A stretch of 64,000 nucleotides of DNA from Amaurobius ferox (GCA_951213105.1 OX578155.1:33017984-33081983), one strand, 5' to 3'. Counted from the stretch's first letter, positions 25,112-36,890 are shown. Made by a program: numbers and translations. Notes: generated by a model not told the origin, from the sequence alone.

Positions 25112-27010
25112 ATGTCCTTAAACATGGAATTCCTCTCCACTGCAAACTTTCCACCACTTCCTCTACAACCTACAGTAACGATCTCGCCCTTAATATTAAG
25201 TCCCAACTCCAAAAGCTTTAATACAGAAAATGTACAAATTGCTAATAACATTAGTACAACCAGTGAAAGTGTGCCTACTACCAGTGAATGTGTTTCTACA
25301 ATTAGTGAAAGTGTCCCCACGGGTGGCCACTGTGTGAATTCTGCTGAAGTTAGTGTGGTGGCGAATAGTGCCTCTCCCATCGTGGACACACCTACTACCG
25401 GAAACGCAGTACGTTTTACAAACTTTAAGTGTGCTTCTCGCACCTCTAGAATTTATGAATCACCTGCATTTTCACACTCAATATTACCTCCTCGACTTCC
25501 TCGCTACAGCGGAGGCTCGCAGCCAACTTCTAATGTCTTCCCCCTGGCTCCTTTGTCTTCCTCAACTTCAACTTCCTCTTCTCAACCTCCAGCTGATGAT
25601 AATAGAACTCCTAAAACTTTTGCTACCTCATCCAGGCTTTCTTTGACTAAAATGGCTCCTCCTCCTGCTTCGGCTGTTTCTCCCCCGCGGCTGCTGCCCT
25701 CTCCTCCTGTGTCTACTCCTTCGGTTGCTCTGGTGTCTTCTGCTCCCTTGCCTGCTTCTCCTCCAGTGTCTTTTAATGCTGCAGCATCACATCACCAATC
25801 TGTTATCTCTCCTCCAGGTTCATCTTTAAAAACTGCTTCTCCTGTTCCTGTTCAAGTTCCATCAACCTCTTCCAGCCCGGAGTCCTGCATCACCGATGCT
25901 TCATCCAATCTAATCAACATTAATAATGAGCATCTCTTAAAAATTATCTCAAATGTCACTAAATTGAGCAACTACCTACACCGAAATGTCAAGATGTCTG
26001 CCGGGCAAAAAGCTTACATAGATGATAAAATAAAAGAGATCCGAATTGCCGGATATACATTGGAAAGTAATATTTCTTCCTCTCCTCGTCCTCGTCCTGC
26101 TATACCAAATCCTGAAACCTTTACAACTCTTACTAAATCTATTAACGAGGACTTGGCACATTTCAAATCAATGATGCTTTCTGAATTTCGCTCTTTCGCT
26201 TCTGCCATCCGGAAGGACATTCCAAACCTAGTGAATGATCCACCTCAATCTTCCAGAGGACCTCCTAACCGTGCTGCTGCTTCGTCTTCCTCCTCTGTTC
26301 GTCCACGCTCTACTACTACCACATCTTCTTATTTGGCTCCCCGCTCTTATTCTAGTGTCCTTTTACAGGGGAAGGACCGTTCCTTAGGAAATGCTGAACT
26401 GAAGAAAACTCTATTTTCCCTCCCTGTACCTAAGGGAGTAAACGTTAAGAATGTAACGGCGCTTCCAAATGGAACACTTAAGGTTACTTGCAGAGAGGGA
26501 GACCCTAACAAACTGGTCCCCCTCTTCATGAATTCTACTATTAGTAATCAATTTAACATCAAGAAACAGGAGGATAAAAAGAGAGCAATCATAATGTTCA
26601 ACATTCCTCCAGAGTACAATGAAGAGAATGTAAAAGCTCTAATATGCAACAACCATCAGGACATCAAACCCGGAGAAATAAAGATCCTCAAGAATTTCAA
26701 AGCTAGAAGCGGTAACAAAAACTGGGTGTTTCTTGTGGATTTAGTCTCAGCATCAAAAATTTTGGAAGCTAAAAAAGTCTTCAATCATTTTTCCTTTTTC
26801 TACGTTAAAAAGTTCATCTCTCTTAAGATTTGCTACAACTGCCAAGGCTACGGCCATGTGGCCAACTTTTGCCATTTTCCCGTCGGTAATTGTGGCATCT
26901 GCACCCGTTCGGGACACACATATAAAGAGTGTAGGGCGAGATCCCCGGTATGTGTGAATTGCACTCTGCGTATGATCGCAAAAACTGCAGTACCTTCAAG
27001 GTCGAATTAG
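25112..27010 (+). CDS. LINE ORF1, Ser/Pro-rich zinc-knuckle protein (end probably frameshifted)
   Basis: The frame opens at 25043, but I favour the ATG at 25112 (MSLNMEFLSTANFPPL), because the upstream residues are hydrophobic UTR translation. Roughly the first 350 residues are low-complexity Ser/Pro/Thr. A folded region follows, with ALPNGTLKVTCREGD and IMFNIPPEYNEENVKALI. Two zinc knuckles, CYNCQGYGHVANFC and CGICTRSGHTYKEC, lie near the C-terminus. The protein should bind element RNA. The frame ends at 27008-27010, but the sequence just past VCVNC reads sensibly in another frame to a stop at 27040-27042. A one-base loss near 26960 is therefore likely. Confidence 0.85.
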   Translation: MSLNMEFLSTANFPPLPLQPTVTISPLILSPNSKSFNTENVQIANNISTTSESVPTTSECVSTISESVPTGGHCVNSAEVSVVANSASPIVDTPTTGNAVRFTNFKCASRTSRIYESPAFSHSILPPRLPRYSGGSQPTSNVFPLAPLSSSTSTSSSQPPADDNRTPKTFATSSRLSLTKMAPPPASAVSPPRLLPSPPVSTPSVALVSSAPLPASPPVSFNAAASHHQSVISPPGSSLKTASPVPVQVPSTSSSPESCITDASSNLININNEHLLKIISNVTKLSNYLHRNVKMSAGQKAYIDDKIKEIRIAGYTLESNISSSPRPRPAIPNPETFTTLTKSINEDLAHFKSMMLSEFRSFASAIRKDIPNLVNDPPQSSRGPPNRAAASSSSSVRPRSTTTTSSYLAPRSYSSVLLQGKDRSLGNAELKKTLFSLPVPKGVNVKNVTALPNGTLKVTCREGDPNKLVPLFMNSTISNQFNIKKQEDKKRAIIMFNIPPEYNEENVKALICNNHQDIKPGEIKILKNFKARSGNKNWVFLVDLVSASKILEAKKVFNHFSFFYVKKFISLKICYNCQGYGHVANFCHFPVGNCGICTRSGHTYKECRARSPVCVNCTLRMIAKTAVPSRSN

Positions 27011-27229
27011 CTAAAATTAAAAAACTTCAACAAGAATCTTAGGTTGATTTCATATCAAACCTACTCTGCAATATATTTTGTACATATTATTGTATAAACG
27101 TGTAACTAAAATTGTATATATGTATATATGTAATCTGTACCTTCCCCCTTTTTTCCCTTGCCGTAGAACTCAAATGTTCTCGCTCCTTCCCCTGTCCGGG
27201 CTCTGGCATTTTACTATCTTACTTTTTTA

Positions 27230-30200
27230 ATGTCAATTAAATGCATCCAAATTAATACCAACCATTCGTTGGTGGCCCATTCCAATTCTATTAAATATGC
27301 AATAGACAACAAAATAGATATATTGTGCCTTCAGGAGCCATATGTGAATAAGGAAAAAATCTTATCTCCCCCCCCTGGCACCCTTCAATTCTCTTCCCTT
27401 TCATTAAAAGCCATAATATTAATTTTTAATACTTCTCTCTCCGTTAATTTCAAATTTAAAACTTCTTCTTCAATTTTTATCGAAATTCTTCTCCCCTCAG
27501 GCAAATTTCTCTCTGTTGGGAGCTTATACTTCCCCCCTCATGATGATTTTACCTTGTTATTGGCAGAACTTTCACCTTACGATTTCTTTAACAATGACAC
27601 CCTTCTCCTTGGCGACTTTAATGCTCGAGCTCGGATGTGGGGTTACAATTTTACCGACCAAAGGGGCCTTGATCTTATAGATTTTTGCATAAGTAATAAT
27701 CTCCTCTTGTGTAATGATCCCGGTTGTGGTCCAACATTCGAATCCCACACCGGTATTGGTTATCCCGATCTTACATTATTAAACTTCTCCCTCTTTGATT
27801 CTCTGCAGAGTTGGGAAGTCCTCTCGAGTGATTCTCACAGTGACCATAAATTCATTCAAATAATATTAAATATTTCCCCCCTTTTAAACGATTCATTCTT
27901 TTTAAAAACCCAATATGGAATTGGGAAATTCATTTATAACTTTAAATCACACCTTCAACTCTTATATTCCCTCTTAGATAAAATAACCGATAGTTCTTCT
28001 CTAGATAATTACTTTAAAACTTTCATAGACCTGACACAAAACTGCGCCCTTTCCTTCATAAGGAAGAAAAAATCTAAAATTACTAATTTCTCCTGGTGGA
28101 ATCAGGAATTGTCGAAATTTCGTAACTTTGTAACTGCTCTCTTTAAAAGAATTAAATCACTTGAGAGGAACTCTGCCTCCCCCGGTGAAATTAATGCTGC
28201 TAAATTACTTTATAAACGCAATAGGGCAAAATATAAACTATTAATTAAAAAATCGCGCCTAGAATCCTGGAAAAAATATTGTTCTGGCTGCACCCAAACC
28301 TTTGGCTCTCATTTCAAATTTTCTTTTCAAAAATTTAAAAAATTTACAAATTTAAATCTGAACTTCCCGGATTCTCCCTCCCTCAGCCACCATGATAAAC
28401 TTTTACGTCTTTTGGATCACCACTTTAAAGAGGATATAGATTTTCAAGGTTTTCCAACTTTCTCAGTCCCAGAAGGAGGCTTGGGAGTTGTCTCTGATGT
28501 GGAGCTCCTTTCAGTCTTCAACAATTTAAAAATGGGCAAAGCTCCAGGACTGGATTTCCTGGACTTTGCCATCTGGAAACAGCTATATAAATTTTTTCCC
28601 TCCCTTTTATCTAAATCTATCAACTTCTGTTTTAAACTTTGTCACTTTCCCTCCTGCCTTAGGAACGCAAATATTTTATTTTTTAACAAGCCGGGCAAAA
28701 ATCCTTCCCTTTGTTCCTCCTTTCGTCCCATTTCCCTCCTTCCCACTTTTGGTAAAATACTAGAAAAATTTTTTATAACAAAACTTAACTTTTGGCTGTC
28801 GACTGAGGGAGCTCTTCATCCCCTGCAGTTTGGGTTCAGAGAGCTAACCTGTTGCGAAGATGCCGCTCACAGGCTGATCGAATCAATAAAAGTCCACAAA
28901 TCCAAAAATTTTGTATCGTTAACCACCGTGGACATCTGCGGGGCTTTTGATAGCCTGAATTGGAATATTCTACCACAAGCCTTTAATAATATAAACCTTC
29001 CACAGAATTTTCAATCTTTTTTATTTTCATATTTGACAAACAGACAAATTTCCTTTTCTGATAAATCTCTCAAACTTAATAAAACACTTTCGATGGGCGC
29101 CCCACAGGGTTCGGTTATATCCCCTACCCTGTGGAGCATCTACTTTAACGCTATTCTCAATCTTAATAATGATCTTTATCACATTCAAGCCTTCGCGGAT
29201 GATCTCGCGGTGGTTACTTACGGTGTTAATCTTTTTACCCTTCGCTCAAACACAAACAATTTATTAAATTTAATTTCCACAACCCTTTCTAACCTTAAAC
29301 TCTCAGTCTCACCAGAGAAATGCAAAGCTATAATATTTAATAAGAATAGAACCAAAATACGTAATAGGCCCTCCTTTAAAATCTTAAATTATAAAATACC
29401 TACCTCCCGCTCTCTTATCTACTTAGGAATCACTATAGACGATAACCTTAAATGGAGTACACACATTTTTAACCTAAAGGAGAAATGTTATAAGGTTGCC
29501 AACACCTTTGGGCGGGTGTCTGGCAGTAACTGGGGGGTAGACAAATCCTTTTTAAAAATTTGGTATTTAACGGTTATCGAAAAGTCTTTAATTTATGGTG
29601 CGGGAATTTGGGGCGGGGCATTAACTGGGGACCAGGTCAAAAAGCTTCTCTCTCTTCAAAGGATTTTCCTATTAAAAATTTCTTCTGGTTTTCGTACCAC
29701 TTCTAACATTTCTCTATACTCCATCACTGGTATCCCCCCTATTCATATCATAATAAACACAAATTTTAAAAAATATATGTTTTGGAAACATCGTATTAAT
29801 CTTTTTTCTAATCTGCCCGTCCCTGCCCCTTCCTTGTTTGATTCTAACCGCCCAATTTCTGCTATTCCTCCCTCTCAACGTATTGCTAACCTTGTCCCCC
29901 TTCCTCCCTCCTCTTTTTCTAATTTCAATGTTTATACAGATGGCTCTTCCATTGATGGAAACACTGGTTTTGCTGTCTGTGTATTCAAAAATGAAACACT
30001 TCAAGACACATTTACCTTTAAACTAGCCAATGGGAACACAGTTTTTCAGGCAGAAATTTCTGCCATTGATTATGCTATTGAATGGGCCTCATCAAATAAT
30101 ACAAAAATTAATATTTATACTGATAGTCTTTCTTCCCTTTCGGCTTTTAACTCTATTAAAAATAAATCTAGTTATCTCTCAAAAATTAAATTAAATGCAA

Positions 30201-30751
30201 TTTCTAATAAAAAGCTCATTAATATCCGTTGGGTTAAGGCCCACTCTGACATCTCGGGGAACGAGACTGCTGACAAGTATGCTAAAATTGCTACCTCTTC
30301 CGGCTCTCCCTTTTCCCTTCCCTTCCCTTTTTCCCTTCTAAAAAATTATTGTAAACAAAACATCTCCCTTCATTGGCAAACTTTTTTAAATTCTTATATT
30401 TCCCCCCGGACGCATGATCCTGCCCGCATTTCCTCCTTTCTCCCCCGGGTCAACCCTTCCCTTCAAATCACAAACAAATATCTTATTTATTTTCTAACTG
30501 GCCATGGCCCATTCATGGACTACTTATTCTATTTCAAACAAAAATCTACATCTAGCTGTACTTGCGGCGCATTTGGTGACGCCGATCACTTTGTTTTTGC
30601 TTGCCCCCATACTAAAAAATTTCATTTAATTAAACCCTCTCCCGCAAATTGTGCAGTCTGGTTCTCGAGAGTCAGCTCTAATAATTCTTCCGTTGAAAAA
30701 TTAAAAAACTGTGTTCTCATTGCTAGAGACATCTCAAACCAAATTACCTGA
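27230..30751 (+). CDS. LINE ORF2: endonuclease, reverse transcriptase and RNase H
   Basis: 1173 codons with no internal stop. The APE-type endonuclease (residues about 1-215) shows IKCIQINTNHS, CLQEPYV, GDFNARARMWGYN and DSHSDHKF. The reverse transcriptase (about 430-720) shows MGKAPGLDFLD, FRPISLLPTFGKILEKF, TVDICGAFDSLNW, GAPQGSVISPTLW and AFADD. RNase H (about 900-1030) shows VYTDGSSIDG, FQAEISAIDYA, YTDSLSSLSAFN and NETADKYAK, giving the D-E-D-D set. A terminal CxC...H...C motif, CTCGAFGDADHFVFACP, lies near 1110. RNase H and the QEPY-type endonuclease point to the R1/I group; the exact clade is open. It starts 187 bases after the probable ORF1 stop. Confidence 0.93.
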   Translation: MSIKCIQINTNHSLVAHSNSIKYAIDNKIDILCLQEPYVNKEKILSPPPGTLQFSSLSLKAIILIFNTSLSVNFKFKTSSSIFIEILLPSGKFLSVGSLYFPPHDDFTLLLAELSPYDFFNNDTLLLGDFNARARMWGYNFTDQRGLDLIDFCISNNLLLCNDPGCGPTFESHTGIGYPDLTLLNFSLFDSLQSWEVLSSDSHSDHKFIQIILNISPLLNDSFFLKTQYGIGKFIYNFKSHLQLLYSLLDKITDSSSLDNYFKTFIDLTQNCALSFIRKKKSKITNFSWWNQELSKFRNFVTALFKRIKSLERNSASPGEINAAKLLYKRNRAKYKLLIKKSRLESWKKYCSGCTQTFGSHFKFSFQKFKKFTNLNLNFPDSPSLSHHDKLLRLLDHHFKEDIDFQGFPTFSVPEGGLGVVSDVELLSVFNNLKMGKAPGLDFLDFAIWKQLYKFFPSLLSKSINFCFKLCHFPSCLRNANILFFNKPGKNPSLCSSFRPISLLPTFGKILEKFFITKLNFWLSTEGALHPLQFGFRELTCCEDAAHRLIESIKVHKSKNFVSLTTVDICGAFDSLNWNILPQAFNNINLPQNFQSFLFSYLTNRQISFSDKSLKLNKTLSMGAPQGSVISPTLWSIYFNAILNLNNDLYHIQAFADDLAVVTYGVNLFTLRSNTNNLLNLISTTLSNLKLSVSPEKCKAIIFNKNRTKIRNRPSFKILNYKIPTSRSLIYLGITIDDNLKWSTHIFNLKEKCYKVANTFGRVSGSNWGVDKSFLKIWYLTVIEKSLIYGAGIWGGALTGDQVKKLLSLQRIFLLKISSGFRTTSNISLYSITGIPPIHIIINTNFKKYMFWKHRINLFSNLPVPAPSLFDSNRPISAIPPSQRIANLVPLPPSSFSNFNVYTDGSSIDGNTGFAVCVFKNETLQDTFTFKLANGNTVFQAEISAIDYAIEWASSNNTKINIYTDSLSSLSAFNSIKNKSSYLSKIKLNAISNKKLINIRWVKAHSDISGNETADKYAKIATSSGSPFSLPFPFSLLKNYCKQNISLHWQTFLNSYISPRTHDPARISSFLPRVNPSLQITNKYLIYFLTGHGPFMDYLFYFKQKSTSSCTCGAFGDADHFVFACPHTKKFHLIKPSPANCAVWFSRVSSNNSSVEKLKNCVLIARDISNQIT

Positions 30752-31110
30752 TCAGCTTGTGAGTTTGTACCTTTATTCTTTTCCCTTTGGTCGGTCTCCC
30801 TGTGTTTTTTCTGGAGGTGTTACCTTTGGTGTATCGCTGTATTTGTTGTCTTGTATTTGCTGTACTTGTCTTGTGATGTTTTTGGTGGTTGTTTTAGTTG
30901 TTTACTCCTCGTTTTGTTTTCGGGAGTGTTCTTGTTACTCCACAGTTTTTACCTAAAGATGTAACATTTGTCACCAACATTTATTTTACTTTTTATGGTG
31001 CTGCTCACTTTTTAAAAAAAAAAAATTCACAGAAGTTCCAATGTTGTGAATCAGATATGTAAATCTCCTGTAAATATTATTATGATTTTCTAATTAACGT
31101 TGCTTTGGAC

Positions 31111-31250
31111 CGTCGGACGAGGGCCAGTTGAAGTTGGCTTCCGCTGACTCCTTTCCCGGCCGTCCAAATAGATGCTCAAGTCCTTGGTGACGAGTCGGAC
31201 GGTCTGGGTCTTTAACACCTTTCTGGTAGGTCGGACGGTCTGGGTTTCAA
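31111..31250 (+). other. LINE 3' terminal region shared with the SINE
   Basis: Contains TTTCCCGGCCGTCCAA (31152-31167), CACCTTTCTGGTAGG (31216-31230) and two copies of GTCGGACGGTCTGGGT (31194-31209 and 31230-31245). The end is CAA-rich rather than poly(A). The same blocks form the end of the second LINE copy (44309-44470) and the SINE tail (21813-21880). This is probably the reverse-transcriptase recognition region. Confidence 0.8.
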
Positions 31251-32199
31251 AAACAGCAACATTCACAGATTCGCGGGATGAAAATGACTAGAATCTTGTG
31301 ACGTCACATCCCGTTCGCGCCAAATTGGATCGTTTTCCTGCAAAAAATCAGAAAGGCAAACTTTGATTGCAAACAGAAAGATAAATACAGCCCGGAGAAT
31401 AAAAATTTTTATGTTTCTCTTCATTTTGAAACCTTTCGGATCGAATAAAGAAATAAAAAAAATAGACCGGAATTGTCCATTGAATAAATTTTTTTAATCT
31501 TAAATAACTGTGTAAATACTTTTGAAAAATATCTTTTATCTACCGTAAATAGTATTGAAATAAAAGTTTTATAAAATAATTATTCTTTTAATGTATTGTT
31601 TCACATGTCTGATCAGAAAGTTAACCTCTTGTACGAGGCGTCCAACAATGGACTCCTTGTAAATGAAATAACATGAAAACAAAGATCGATAGAAGAATGC
31701 AATAAGCGGTATGATCATAGGCACAGACCCGTCGCTCTCGATAGTTTCGTTTTCGCGGCGGCCATTAGAGATAGACCAAACAGAGGGTTGGCGCGCTCTT
31801 GGCGATGGTCTGGTTTGGGTCCAAGACGATTTTCAATGTTATAACCCTATTTCGCTCGGCGAAAACTTAGAACAGACTAGCGTGGTTTGAGTAACGTGAA
31901 AAAGGATTATTTGTTAAGTGTTTAGATCATTTCATAGAAATGGATTGATAAAAGAAAACTGGTTGCGTTACAGGATATGTAATTTATGTTTATTAAAATT
32001 GAAATAATTTTAGTTATCACCATCCTACATACGTGTTCATTATAAGCATACACGTGTTCATAAGTATACACGTGTTCATATAAGTATACATGTGTTCATC
32101 GTCATGTTTCGCATATATTCTTATCAGATTGGAGGTAAAAGCCAAAATGGCTAGGAACTCCGTGAAAATCCTAATTACCTGGCGATACGAAATTAGTGC
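31251..32199. other. Gene-free stretch
   Basis: Includes GTGACGTCACATCCCG (31299-31314) and a GGCGTCCAACAATGGACTCC block (near 31638) that recur around 19970-20440. A local triple of ACACGTGTTCAT-like phrases lies near 32040-32100. GC-richer sequence at 31725-31860 has no recognisable coding content. Confidence 0.45.
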
Positions 32200-33000
32200 T
32201 GTGTTATTACTGCCGGATTAGACTAAATTTTAAGAGGTAGTGGTATAATTAGTTAAAAAATATTTTCCTTATTTTTATAAAATGTGAAATAATTGATATT
32301 TGGATAGCTTTTTCTTAGTTGAATGTGATATAGTATGTGTATATATTTATGTAAAATTTTTATTAAGTGCCTTATGGTGGAAAATTCACCCCCCCCCCCC
32401 CCCTGGTAATTAATGATTGGGGTTCCACAACTCCGATAGTGCATTTATGTAAATTTGATATTTACTATATGAATATTTTTATATTTAAAAAAAAAAGTCT
32501 ATTATCAGTATCCCAGAACAAATTAAGGATCAAGTAATTAACGATCAGCACGCTAGTATACTTTTTAGACTGAAAATATTATATAATATTTCAGTCTTTT
32601 GAGTATGTTAGCTTGTAATTTTTTGTGCATTATGTTTTATAATGAGACAATGCAATGTGTCTATTTTTTAATCTATTTTATGATTATTTGAATTAAATAT
32701 ATAACTATGTTTATTTAAATATTCTTAAACTAATGAATATATTTATGTTGCAGATTAATGTATTTTTAAATCCTGATCCTTTCTATAGTTTCAAAAATTA
32801 TAAAAGTACAGTCCTCAACATTTTGTTCCCCTCCTCTTTAAAAAAAAATCGCCAAGCGAGCGATAACGCGCCAAATCTGGCAGACGCAACGTAGTTCAGT
32901 TGGTCCAACTCACGAGCTCTAGTGTCTATGCGACATCCCATGTTAAAAATGTTGCCATAAGGTCCTATGGGAGTGAACCTTCTGAATATAGTACTCTGTG
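32200..33000 (-). repeat. Inverted partial copy D of the dispersed repeat (3' part)
   Basis: On the minus strand it follows 3740-4510: the TTCACTCCCATAGGACC block near 32975, CAAAAGACTGAAATATTATA near 32595, the G/C homopolymer near 32390-32402 and the AGCTATCCAAATATCAATT block near 32300. It is diverged. It supports a family of at least four copies in the window. Confidence 0.75.
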
Positions 33001-33194
33001 ATCATAGGCATCCGCCGCATCATTCGCATCGGAGACCTTGTACCACAAACTATTATATCCGGTCATATCACAGACTTCAAATCCGGTTTTGTTTTGTCTA
33101 ATTTGTTTCTAACTTGAATTTTCAACCCAAGCTAAAATATTGGGAATGTGCAATGAATTAGTATTAGTTTGCCAGTTTAAGATATAATACATAA

Positions 33195-33460
33195 TTCTCT
33201 GAATTTTAAATCTCATCGGACTAGCCCATTTTGACTCCACAATAGGAGTGTTCTCATATTTTGGGAATCATTATAGGATAAGGATAGCTAGGAACTCCAA
33301 ATTTAGCGTGCCATTGTCTTTCGTGGTATATTTTCATTTCTATTTATCATTAATTCCAAATTATTTTATAGTTAATTTATATTATAAATTTACTGGCCTC
33401 AGCCAGTCCTGAGCCCGCGATAAGAATGTACTCGTAGGAATAACAAGAAAACCTGTTTAT
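33195..33460 (+). repeat. Two decayed ~141-bp satellite monomers
   Basis: TCATCGGACTAGCCCATTTT, AGCTAGGAACTCCAAATTTA and CCATTGTCTTTCGTGGTATA, then CAGCCAGTCCTGAGCCCGCG, follow the block order of the satellite at 7825-11474. About 2 monomers with extra sequence between them show that the satellite also occurs outside the palindrome. Confidence 0.65.
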
Positions 33461-33831
33461 AAATGTTGAACAAGTGAAGGAGGGTCGTGAGACACGCCTT
33501 AAAATGATCCAACATTAAACGATACGTAATAGTGGTTATTGATGTAAATTATCCATTTATTCAACAACGGTGTTACATTTATTCAACAACGGTGTTATCC
33601 ATTTACTCAACAAGATGTTTCCAATACCCTAGAATTCAAATGGTTATTTTAACTTCTATGTACTTTAACATAAAAGATTTCAAAAGCAAAAGAACAATTG
33701 TCTGAGCACAATGGCCCAAGTGCAATTGCCCAAATATAGGAAACTAAGCCACGCCTACTGCACAACATTTAAAGCCTTGTTAAAACAGTCTTAAAATATT
33801 TTTATGAGACTTGAACCCCGTTCACATGCAA

Positions 33832-35846
33832 GCGGGTATTTTCTGGCCATGAAACATTGGGGTGAAAAAGGGGGTATTTTCCGGGATCCATTCTAGACCG
33901 GTTCACATGTGCAACCCCCATTACTCCCGCTTAAAGGGCTAGGGCCAATTTTTCTTAAATGCTTTTGACATCCATTTATTGTAAACTATATATCTTTTTC
34001 TTTTTTTTAATTGCTTTTTTAAAAAGCGTATTACTTTTAATTCATTATTCCATGTTATTATTTTATCTATTTAATATAACAAATGTGCGGAAATGAGAAT
34101 CAAAATAATCTTATATATGTAAGTTAAATCTAAATAATGTATATAAATTAAACTTGGATCTTTATAAACTAAACAACAAATTAAAAATAATATGCCAAAA
34201 TTAAATTTAATATATTTTTAAAACTGTAAATATATGCTTATTCTGATATATATAGATATAAAAGTTTTATTCTATGAAACTGTTAAAAGAATTCATTCTT
34301 AAAAGTCCAAAAAGAAAGTTTTTCTCATTTAATCTTCGTTTTTAAGCTAAATTATGACGTATAAACTTGACTTTGTGGAAAAAGTGTAACACCATTTTAA
34401 GAAACTTTATTCAAGACAAATCGATATAAGAAGTTGGCATAGAGAAAAAAATATGCATATTTATACCGAATACATTTTAACTATTACAAAATCGGTATAA
34501 CTCATTTTTTATTAAAAACACATAAGACCTTACTGCATGGCCCAGATACAAAAAATCTCATATACCATTAATACCTAAATTAAAAATAATGTTTTTAATA
34601 TAGCAGTATAAAAAATACTAATGATGGACATGGTTCATTGATATGTAAAATAGGTGGTCCTCTAAGTAATCCAAAAATAAAATTAATGAAATAAAATCGA
34701 CTTCATATGTAGTTAGTTAGTATCTAAAATATATAAAAATAATTTATATTTCTGATACTAGCAACCATGGAATATTCTTTCTTTTTTTAAGGCGGGGGGG
34801 GGGGGGAGAGATTAGCATTTTGCAAGCTAATTTACACAGTTCAGTTTATTGCAAAATGCATGTATGTAAAGTTATTTTGAATGTCTGAAACATTTTACTT
34901 TGTTATTGATATACATAATTGTAAAACACAATTCTTAGCTAATCATAATATTGATATCATAATCACATCATCTCAAGTTATGGGATATTTCGCTTTGAAA
35001 TGTAAAAGCTTTGAATACAAAACTGAAATAATCAAACTTCAAATATAATGTATAAATAATTTATTTACAATAATTAACAACATATATTCATTTAAATATA
35101 AACACATTATACTTCTTTTTAACAATATAAAATAAATGAGTATTAAGATAGTTTTATATAAGGAGAATGTATATTAGATAAATCTAAGAAAATCTTTGTA
35201 TCATTTGTTAAAAACTACTTAGATAAATCCAGATAATTTTCCCAAGAAACAGAACATTATATTTTAAAGTTGATGCTTCAAAGGAAAATCAGCTGGCTTA
35301 CGACTTTTAACTAACACTTAATAGTATACGTTTTGTGATTAAGAAAAAAATATTTCCATAAAAATTATCCTGAAATCGAGGAACAAATATTTCTAATTCA
35401 TGAGATAACAGTTAGCTCAAATAAACAAAATGTACATACCCGCATCAATATTTTTCAGTAGGATTCTCCGTTCATTAAATTCTGATGTATAATAAGGATC
35501 AATCCGTTTAATTCGTAAATAAGTCCTTGTAATAAATGCAAAATAAATCTATATAAAAAGCTATAAATTCTTGATTATTATACAATCTTCAGATAGAATT
35601 TGTAAACAAGGTTCACGAGGTATCTCAGTATCCGCCATATTTTTCAAAAAATCGCAGTTGCACGCATGGAATTTAGGGTAAAAATCCCCAATCTACCCCC
35701 TTCGTTCCCTCAAATAAGAAGGAAGGAAATCATACCCCCTTTCAACCCTCTTTCGAACCGGTATTTTCCCTGCTTGGACATGAGAACGGTTACACAGTCA
35801 AAATGCAGGCATAATACCGGCTTTAAATTGTTCATGAGAACGGGGC
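33832..35846. mobile_element. Possible non-autonomous DNA transposon with short inverted ends
   Basis: CCCCGTTCACATG at about 33816-33828 and CATGAGAACGGGG at about 35833-35845 are inverted counterparts with two mismatches. Next to each end are similar GGGTATTTT/AAAATACCGG and ACCGGTTCACATG/CATGAGAACGG phrases. The 2 kb between is AT-rich and non-coding with a G-run at 34794-34806. I could not fix the target duplication, so the class is unknown. Confidence 0.4.
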
Positions 35847-35859
35847 TTTAGAACAAACA

Positions 35860-36780
35860 ATGATTCGTTTTCGGTGCACCTTACATTGAAGTTCATATTT
35901 CTACATTGCGAATAAATGGCTCTATTACAATTTACGGTATGGAATTTTACATTTTCAGACATAGACGTAAGCCACGCTTACTAATTAGCTAGGCGTTTTT
36001 CAAGGAGTACGCTCTCGTTTTTTATACACCACTCAATTTAAATATCCAAATTTGAAATACAATTCTATTTTGTCCAAATTGTTTCCCATTTGAGTTTTCA
36101 ACTTTAGCAAGTATATAAGAAAAGTGCAATGAATTAGTTAGTATTAAACTGCAATTATGAAACATATTTCAAATTTGTTAGTGCTTGAAAACGCATGTCA
36201 CACCCACTCATTTACACATAGACTTTGTTAGACGCAAGGGCATTGAACCAGAATAAAATTGTTCTGTTAGACGTATTTTAAACATCTTCAAAACGCAACA
36301 AGGACGTCAATGACATATAGACATATTCACTCGAAATGTTATTTGGTCCACAATAATTTAAAGCTTATTCTTGCTGTCGCTGAGAAATGGCGGTACTTAA
36401 TCACTTTTTGGGGAGTGTCATGATTTCCACTTTTTAGCAATGGATTAAGAGAAGTTGGACATGTATTTGGGTAACAGTAAACTACAGTTGATCATTTTGT
36501 TTTCGTATAACCACATAATTAGAAATTCCATATAACTAAATCAACTACATTAAATAAGACTGTTAGGAATTCCAACTTTAGAAAAATAACTAAATAAAAA
36601 TATTATTGGTAGGAGCAAGAGTTGTTTTCTTAATTTCAAGAATGTAACAAATGTATAACCTAGATTGGTTTGCAGTGCGTCGCCAGAAAAAAAATTGGTA
36701 GAAGGGGGTACTGGAAGGGGGTTCTGGGGTGGTAGAACTTTCCTCTTAATTAGCTGCAATAACCCCCATAATATTTTACT
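35860..36780. other. Gene-free stretch
   Basis: AT-rich, with no recognised coding or repeat structure except G-rich runs near 36700-36735. Confidence 0.4.
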
Positions 36781-36782
36781 TT

Positions 36783-36890
36783 ATGAATGAATCCCTATTT
36801 ATTAATATTTACCGTGAATCTATTTGCAATTTCAATCCCGTTCAGAACCTCAGTTATGCTTGGCATCTTCTTCTCGACTCACTGAAAGGT
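36783..36890 (+). pseudogene. C-terminal GIY-YIG endonuclease fragment of a Penelope-like element
   Basis: The translation NESLFINIYRESICNFNPVQ, then NLSYAWHLLLDSL, aligns with ESLFIYIYRKSVCNFDPVMN, then NLSYAWRLILDSM, of the complete element at 52801-55364. It carries the conserved glutamate of the GIY-YIG fold but not the GIY, YIG or arginine motifs, so it is a dead fragment produced by 5' truncation. Downstream codons are UTR. Confidence 0.8.

Larger units (their letters stand above)
23811..31250 (+). mobile_element. R1/I-group LINE with RNase H, nearly intact
   Basis: The element has a 5' UTR of about 1.3 kb, a Ser/Pro-rich ORF1 with zinc knuckles and an 1173-codon ORF2 (endonuclease, reverse transcriptase, RNase H, Cys motif). 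The 500-bp 3' UTR ends TCGGACGGTCTGGGTTTCAA. The left edge is placed at a motif CCGTCCAAACAGTTACCTTA (23816-23835), because the second copy also starts with this motif; the edge is not proven. A six-base ACATTC occurs at both flanks, too short to count as a firm target duplication. The second copy (44309-48028) is about 98-99% identical by eye where aligned, so the family was active recently. Confidence 0.85.
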
